Shown here: positions 6,398 through 9,963 of the stretch, in pieces | Numbering within the stretch: the stretch's first letter is position 1 | Layout: each line of letters starts with the position of its first letter | Assembly: GCA_029009035.1 (NCBI GenBank) | Contig: JAQXJQ010000206.1 | Coordinates: forward strand, 1-9,963 | Source: Oscillospiraceae bacterium | Lineage (GTDB): Bacteria; Bacillota; Clostridia; Oscillospirales; Oscillospiraceae | DNA length: 9,963 nucleotides | Direction: 5' to 3' | The notes under the pieces: generated by a model | Seen by the model: only the letters and a program-made list of their open reading frames with translations | The model's database searches: none | Told to the model about the DNA's origin: nothing | Made by a program: the position numbers and the translations under genes

Positions 6398-6406
6398 TGT
6401 TATGTT
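6398..6406 (+). promoter_or_regulatory. Possible extended -10 promoter of the AraC regulator gene
   Basis: TGT-TATGTT is an extended -10 element (TGnTATnnT type) 29 bases before the regulator's start codon. The best -35 match at the right spacing, TTGTTT (6379-6384), is poor and lies in the tail of the preceding terminator. The position is sensible, but the support is modest. Confidence 0.35.
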
Positions 6407-6420
6407 ACTCTATCAGTGAA

Positions 6421-6428
6421 AAGGAGGG
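6421..6428 (+). promoter_or_regulatory. Ribosome binding site that fixes the regulator start at 6436
   Basis: AAGGAGGG ends 7 bases before ATG 6436. An in-frame ATG 72 bases upstream (6364) lies in the terminator loop, has no ribosome site, and would add a hydrophobic stretch (VLFAILPLLCYSI) not expected in a cytoplasmic regulator. Position 6436 is therefore the better start. Confidence 0.85.
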
Positions 6429-6435
6429 CTGTCCC

Positions 6436-8865
6436 ATGTCGAGCAGCGACTACTCCCCTGTCACGGATATCAGCATTATCTCCATTCAAGGCACATACAA
6501 CCGCACCACCTCCGATGTGGTGTTCTTTTTGATCCTCAACGGTGCTCTGGACTTCCGCTGCGGCGAGTCCACCGTCTCCGCCAAGACCCAGGATGTGGTG
6601 ATGTTTCCCTCCCGGGAGCATTTTTCTGTCCTCGCCTCGGGGAGCAACCTGGTCCTGGTGGTCAGCCTGCGCAGCGACTTTTTTGCCCAGGGGCAGTCTG
6701 AGCTTCTGGGCCGCTTCGTGTGCAACTCCGTGGAGGACCGTGAGCGCGACTACGGCCCATTGCGCAAGCTGCTGGCGCAGCTGTCCCTGTGTAAGCTGGA
6801 GAACTCCGACATCAACGGAATTCACCTGCGGGAGCTGTCCTTCTCCCTGCTCTACTATCTCAACCGCTACCACTATGTCCCCTTCTCCCACAGTGACGAT
6901 GAAGAGGAAGGCTCCCAGAAGTACGCCAAGCGATACGCTCAGATCGTATCCTATATTGAGCAGAACTACTCCGAGCCCATCTCTCTGGAGGATCTGGCCC
7001 GGGAGGTATACCTCTCCCCCACCTATCTCTCCCGCTTCTTCCGCAAGCACATGGGGGAAAACTTCCGCGCCTACCTCAACCGCGTTCGGCTGGAGCACGC
7101 CTATTACGATGTGCTGCAGTCCGACCTGACCCTGACCGCCGTCTCCTACAACAACGGCTTCCCCAACCTGAACACCTTCAACCAGCTGTTTCAGGCCCAG
7201 TACGGGATGCCCCCCAGCCAGTACCGTCAGCAGCACGCCGCGGCCGATAGAGAAGCGGATCTCTCCCCGGCGGCCCAGACCCAGCACTACATGCTGGCAG
7301 AGCAGACTCTGATCGAGATGGCCGCTCAGAGCGATGACAGCGCCACCGCCATCTGCTTCCCGGTGAAGGAGCACCACCGCATAGACGATGTCAACTCTTT
7401 CACACCGGTGACTCCCATCTGGAACCGCATCATCAATCTGGGTGCTGCCATCAATCTGAACAGCCACACCCTGCAAACCCACATCGCCATGTTTCAAAAG
7501 GAGATCGGCTTCCACTACGGACGCATCGAAAGCGTGCTCAACGACCAGTTTCTCCCCAGCCTTCCCAACGGCGGCTACAACTACTCCGCCTTTGACCAGC
7601 TGATCGACATGCTGCTCTCCAACGGTCTGACCCCCTTCCTGGATCTCACCAACCGCAGCAACTACCTGGTGCTGAAGAACCAGACCTTTGTATACCCCAC
7701 CGCTGCCAAAATCTCCCGGGTGGAGGCGGAGCGGCTGTTCCTGGACAAGGTATCCCACCTTCTGCGGCACTGCCTGAACACCTTCGGCATCTCCGAAGTG
7801 GAGCGCTGGGGATTTGAGATCGGGTACCACCACGGTGAGTACCTCGTCCTCACCGAAACCCCCTACGCCTTTGTCCAGCGTTTTGTCAAGGGCCACCGCA
7901 TGATCAAAAGCCTGCTGCCCAACGCTCTGAGCGGCATTCGCCACAATGTTTCCATTTCCTCCGATGTGTTCCGCAAGATCCTCACCGACCTTGACCGGGC
8001 CAAGTGCTCCCCCGACTTTATCGCCCTGTGCGCCTTCCCCTATGAGCGCGCCGAAAACAGCGGCGATCCCAACCGCTATATCTACTCCTCCGACCCGGAT
8101 TTCATCCGCAACCGCGTACTGGAGATCAAGGAGATCCTGGCCGGCTACCCCAGCATTACCCAGTCTATTTACCTCACGGTGTTGGGCGTGGATGTGATGG
8201 TGAGAAACCCCATGAACGACAGCTGCTTCCAGGCCTCCTTCCTGGTGAAGAACACTCTGGACCTCATCGGACTGGTGGACGCCATTGGCTACTGGCAGCT
8301 CTCCGACAGCGGAACGGAGTACAACGACAGCACCTGGATCCTCTTCGGCGGCAGCGGCATCATCAGCAAGCACGGTCTGAAAAAGCCGGGCTTCACCGCC
8401 CTCAAGCGTCTGAACCGCATGAATGTCAACATCATTGAGAAGGGCGACGGCTACATCGTTACCACCAATGGCCGCAACTCCTATCAGGTTCTGATGTGCA
8501 ACTATATTCACTTCTCCGATGTGTTCTGCGTCAGTGATCCCTCCGCCATTACCCCGGAGGACGCCTACTCCTTCTTCAGCAGCACCTCCACCAAGGACCT
8601 GAGCATTCAGCTGAACAACCTGCCCCACGGCCGGTACAAGATCATCACCACCACGCTGAACCGCGACTACGGAAGCCTGCTGGACCAGTGGCTGCGCTAC
8701 GGTATCATTGACGATCTGCAGATGCGGGATATCTACTACTTCCGTGATGTGGTCCACCCCAACCGCACCGCGCGGTATGCCCAGTGCGACAACGGCACGC
8801 TGGAGCTTCACGCCCAGCTCCTCCCTCACGAGATCAAATTCCTGGAACTTTTGAGAGAATACTAA
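6436..8865 (+). CDS. AraC-family regulator with a degenerate GH39-like sensor domain
   Basis: An 809-residue cytoplasmic transcription factor in three parts. Residues 1 to about 115 look like a cupin/AraC ligand-binding domain. Residues about 165-267 are a full AraC double helix-turn-helix: ISLEDLAREVYLSPTYLSRFFRKH forms the first, and LTAVSYNNGFPNLNTFNQLF followed by YGMPPSQYR forms the second. Residues about 330-700 resemble a glycoside hydrolase family 39 (beta-xylosidase) TIM barrel. Active GH39 enzymes carry the acid/base Glu in a WNEP motif and a nucleophile in TEW. Here the matching stretches read WGFEIGYHHG (458-467) and LTVLGV (580-585), so both catalytic glutamates are gone. The domain probably binds a sugar or glycoside and passes the signal to the DNA-binding part. 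The gene directly follows the C-glycoside operon and is a likely activator of it. Fusions of this kind occur in clostridia as regulators of glycoside use. The ligand is unknown. Confidence 0.85.
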   Translation: MSSSDYSPVTDISIISIQGTYNRTTSDVVFFLILNGALDFRCGESTVSAKTQDVVMFPSREHFSVLASGSNLVLVVSLRSDFFAQGQSELLGRFVCNSVEDRERDYGPLRKLLAQLSLCKLENSDINGIHLRELSFSLLYYLNRYHYVPFSHSDDEEEGSQKYAKRYAQIVSYIEQNYSEPISLEDLAREVYLSPTYLSRFFRKHMGENFRAYLNRVRLEHAYYDVLQSDLTLTAVSYNNGFPNLNTFNQLFQAQYGMPPSQYRQQHAAADREADLSPAAQTQHYMLAEQTLIEMAAQSDDSATAICFPVKEHHRIDDVNSFTPVTPIWNRIINLGAAINLNSHTLQTHIAMFQKEIGFHYGRIESVLNDQFLPSLPNGGYNYSAFDQLIDMLLSNGLTPFLDLTNRSNYLVLKNQTFVYPTAAKISRVEAERLFLDKVSHLLRHCLNTFGISEVERWGFEIGYHHGEYLVLTETPYAFVQRFVKGHRMIKSLLPNALSGIRHNVSISSDVFRKILTDLDRAKCSPDFIALCAFPYERAENSGDPNRYIYSSDPDFIRNRVLEIKEILAGYPSITQSIYLTVLGVDVMVRNPMNDSCFQASFLVKNTLDLIGLVDAIGYWQLSDSGTEYNDSTWILFGGSGIISKHGLKKPGFTALKRLNRMNVNIIEKGDGYIVTTNGRNSYQVLMCNYIHFSDVFCVSDPSAITPEDAYSFFSSTSTKDLSIQLNNLPHGRYKIITTTLNRDYGSLLDQWLRYGIIDDLQMRDIYYFRDVVHPNRTARYAQCDNGTLELHAQLLPHEIKFLELLREY

Positions 8866-8871
8866 AAAGCA

Positions 8872-8907
8872 TACCCCCGCCGGAATTCCGGCGGGGGTAC
8901 ATTTTTT
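8872..8907. terminator. Bidirectional terminator between the regulator and flavoprotein genes
   Basis: Bases 8872-8899 are a perfect 28-base palindrome with 14-base arms and EcoRI-like GAATTC at the centre. Six T follow at 8902-8907 on the plus strand, and an A-run at 8864-8868 supplies the U-tract for the opposing transcript. It lies between the convergent stops at 8865 and 8916, so it serves both genes. Confidence 0.92.
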
Positions 8908-8915
8908 GAGTGTTT

Positions 8916-9860
8916 TCAGTCCCACTTGTAGGGAGCCAGCAGCTCCTTCAGATTGGGGATCTGTCCCGGAGGCGCGGCACAGGTCTTGATCTCGGTGGAG
9001 TGCTCCAGTTTACCCGCATAGTACAGGCGGGAGCGAGCCTGCTCAGCCTCGCTGAAGTCCACCTTCAGCTTGCCGTCCTCGATCCTATGCTGGCCGCGGA
9101 TACCGCACACAGGGCACTCCACAGCGGCGCCGTCTTCGATGACGGTGAGCATATCGCAGTGGCACACAGGGCACACGCCCTGATGGTCGCCCCGCCAGCG
9201 GCGGCTCTCCTCCTCGTCCTCGCAGGCAACAGCCTCGGCCAGATGCATGCCCATCTCCCACATACGATCCATCACGGGCTGATTGCCCACCACGTTGTTG
9301 TAGGCCATGGCGCCGTAATACTCGTAGGTATCCACAATGTCGATGCCCTGGGACAGGGACAGGCAGTACATGGTGGGGATCATGAAGGACAGCCAGTTCT
9401 TGGTCATGGCGCCGCCCACGGAGAAGAAGGCGCCCACGCGGTGCTTCAGGCAGCGCATATCGGGCAGCTGGTCAGGGGACTTGCCGGCAGCCAGGCCCTC
9501 CTCAATGGCGACCTTGCGGAAGCTGATGTCGTGGGAGGGACCAAGTCGGTCGCACACGGTCTTGAAGGTCCCGGTGGGGGTCATCTCAAAGGTGGGGCAG
9601 CCAAACAGGACGGCGTCGCTCTCCATAATGGCCTCGTCAATGATGTGCATATCATCCTTGATGGGGCAGGCGCCCTTCTTGCCCATAATCATACCCACCA
9701 CGCAGGCGATACAGCCGGTGCAGTCCTTGATATCCAGATCCTCCACGCGGATGAACCGAACCTCATGGCCGGCCTCCTTGCAGGCATTGAGGGCGTGCTT
9801 CACCATGATCTCGGTGTTGCCCATTTTGCGGCCAAAGGAAAGGCCCAAAACTTTCTTCAT
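8916..9860 (-). CDS. Flavodoxin-fold FMN oxidoreductase with Cys cluster and C-terminal zinc ribbon; possible flavone-reductase-type ene-reductase
   Basis: A 314-residue protein in the NADPH-dependent FMN reductase (flavodoxin-like) superfamily. The phosphate loop SFGRKMGNTE at 8-17 should bind FMN, and GCPTFEMTPTGTFKTVCDR at 87-105 is the second flavin loop. Cys47, Cys50, Cys53 and Cys65 (CxxCxxC-x11-C) resemble the cluster site of iron-sulfur flavoproteins, although the last gap is longer than usual. Beyond the flavodoxin core, CPVC at 230-233 plus Cys235 and CPVC at 249-252 form a zinc-ribbon-like module, followed by a tail to PYKWD. AAGAGGAG (9869-9876) lies 8 bases before the ATG. From memory, the flavone reductase (FLR) of Flavonifractor plautii, which saturates C2=C3 of flavones, is a flavodoxin-type FMN protein. 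With a chalcone isomerase in the same window, that role is attractive here but unproven. A general electron-transfer flavoprotein is the alternative. Confidence 0.75.
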   Translation of the reverse strand: MKKVLGLSFGRKMGNTEIMVKHALNACKEAGHEVRFIRVEDLDIKDCTGCIACVVGMIMGKKGACPIKDDMHIIDEAIMESDAVLFGCPTFEMTPTGTFKTVCDRLGPSHDISFRKVAIEEGLAAGKSPDQLPDMRCLKHRVGAFFSVGGAMTKNWLSFMIPTMYCLSLSQGIDIVDTYEYYGAMAYNNVVGNQPVMDRMWEMGMHLAEAVACEDEEESRRWRGDHQGVCPVCHCDMLTVIEDGAAVECPVCGIRGQHRIEDGKLKVDFSEAEQARSRLYYAGKLEHSTEIKTCAAPPGQIPNLKELLAPYKWD

Positions 9861-9887
9861 GTCATTTACTCCTCTTTTGTTCGGAAA

Positions 9888-9922
9888 GGAGCGCGGGCCC
9901 CGGGCGCCCGCGCCCGCGCTCC
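9888..9922. other. GC-rich hairpin upstream of the flavoprotein gene
   Basis: GGAGCGCGGGC (9888-9898) pairs perfectly with GCCCGCGCTCC (9912-9922) around a 13-base GC-rich loop. It lies 27 bases before the flavoprotein ATG. On the minus strand it is followed only by CTTTCCG, so a U-tract is nearly absent. It could be the terminator of an unseen upstream minus-strand gene, or a leader hairpin. Past it, up to 9963, TTATACA on the minus strand (9935-9941) is a weak -10-like match without a clear -35; I see no other gene in this end. Confidence 0.6.
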
Positions 9923-9963
9923 ATCGCTGGGGGTGTATAAGAAGTTTTGCACGGTGCGGGGGG

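Noticed and set aside
6364..6435. Upstream in-frame ATG adding 24 residues to the regulator
   Set aside because: No ribosome site precedes it and it lies in the operon terminator loop, while AAGGAGGG sits 7 bases before the ATG at 6436.
8872..8899. Perfect 28-base palindrome as a regulator-binding site
   Set aside because: It sits between two convergent stop codons with T-runs outside both arms, which is what a shared rho-independent terminator looks like.
6400..8925. Long open frame (841 codons) on the minus strand opposite the regulator
   Set aside because: It is a mirror of the strong GC-biased third positions of the regulator gene. The translation is low-complexity, rich in Val, Gly, Leu, Asp and His, with no domain, and the plus-strand gene has clear AraC and GH39-like motifs.
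1..9963. CRISPR arrays, insertion sequences, tRNA or rRNA genes, attachment sites
   Set aside because: I saw no regularly spaced repeats, transposase-like protein, tRNA cloverleaf, rRNA sequence or long direct repeats anywhere in the window.

Overview
The window looks like a piece of chromosome from a gut-type Clostridia, most likely an Oscillospirales relative of Flavonifractor, Lawsonibacter or Intestinimonas. The reasons are G+C-rich, strongly biased third codon positions, near-perfect AGGAGG ribosome sites, rho-independent hairpins, and protein families typical of that group. I could not run a search, so the taxon is an inference.

Layout. 1-486 (+) is the C-terminal half of an MFS transporter. 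A two-way terminator (501-537) separates it from a convergent gene (555-1391, -) that closely resembles bacterial chalcone isomerase as known from Eubacterium ramulus. A divergent promoter region (1392-1588) follows, then a tRNA-dihydrouridine synthase (1589-2563, +). From 2792 to 6309 (+) lies a four-gene set: a Gfo/Idh/MocA oxidoreductase, a TIM-barrel protein that fits the C-glycoside deglycosidase alpha subunit, a 130-residue protein with the hallmarks of the beta subunit (DUF6379/CGDB), and a second xylose-isomerase-like TIM barrel. A strong hairpin without a U-tract lies between the first and second of these. A terminator (6345-6384) closes the set. Next is a large AraC-family regulator with a GH39-like C-terminal domain that has lost its catalytic glutamates (6436-8865, +), another two-way terminator, and a convergent flavodoxin-fold flavoprotein with four clustered cysteines and a C-terminal zinc-ribbon-like part (8916-9860, -).

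How it may work together. In strain PUE puerarin metabolism, a Gfo/Idh/MocA enzyme (DgpA) oxidises the sugar of a C-glycoside at C3, and the DgpB-DgpC complex then breaks the sugar-aglycone C-C bond. All three parts are here in order A-C-B. Finding a chalcone isomerase beside them, and a flavoprotein that might be an ene-reductase of the flavone-reductase type, suggests one locus that takes a C-glycosyl flavonoid (vitexin, orientin or aspalathin type) through deglycosylation and into opening of the flavonoid C ring. The AraC-GH39 protein is a plausible glycoside sensor and the MFS protein a plausible transporter. The deglycosidase identity and the chalcone isomerase call are well supported by sequence. 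The linked pathway, its substrate and the role of the flavoprotein are inference.
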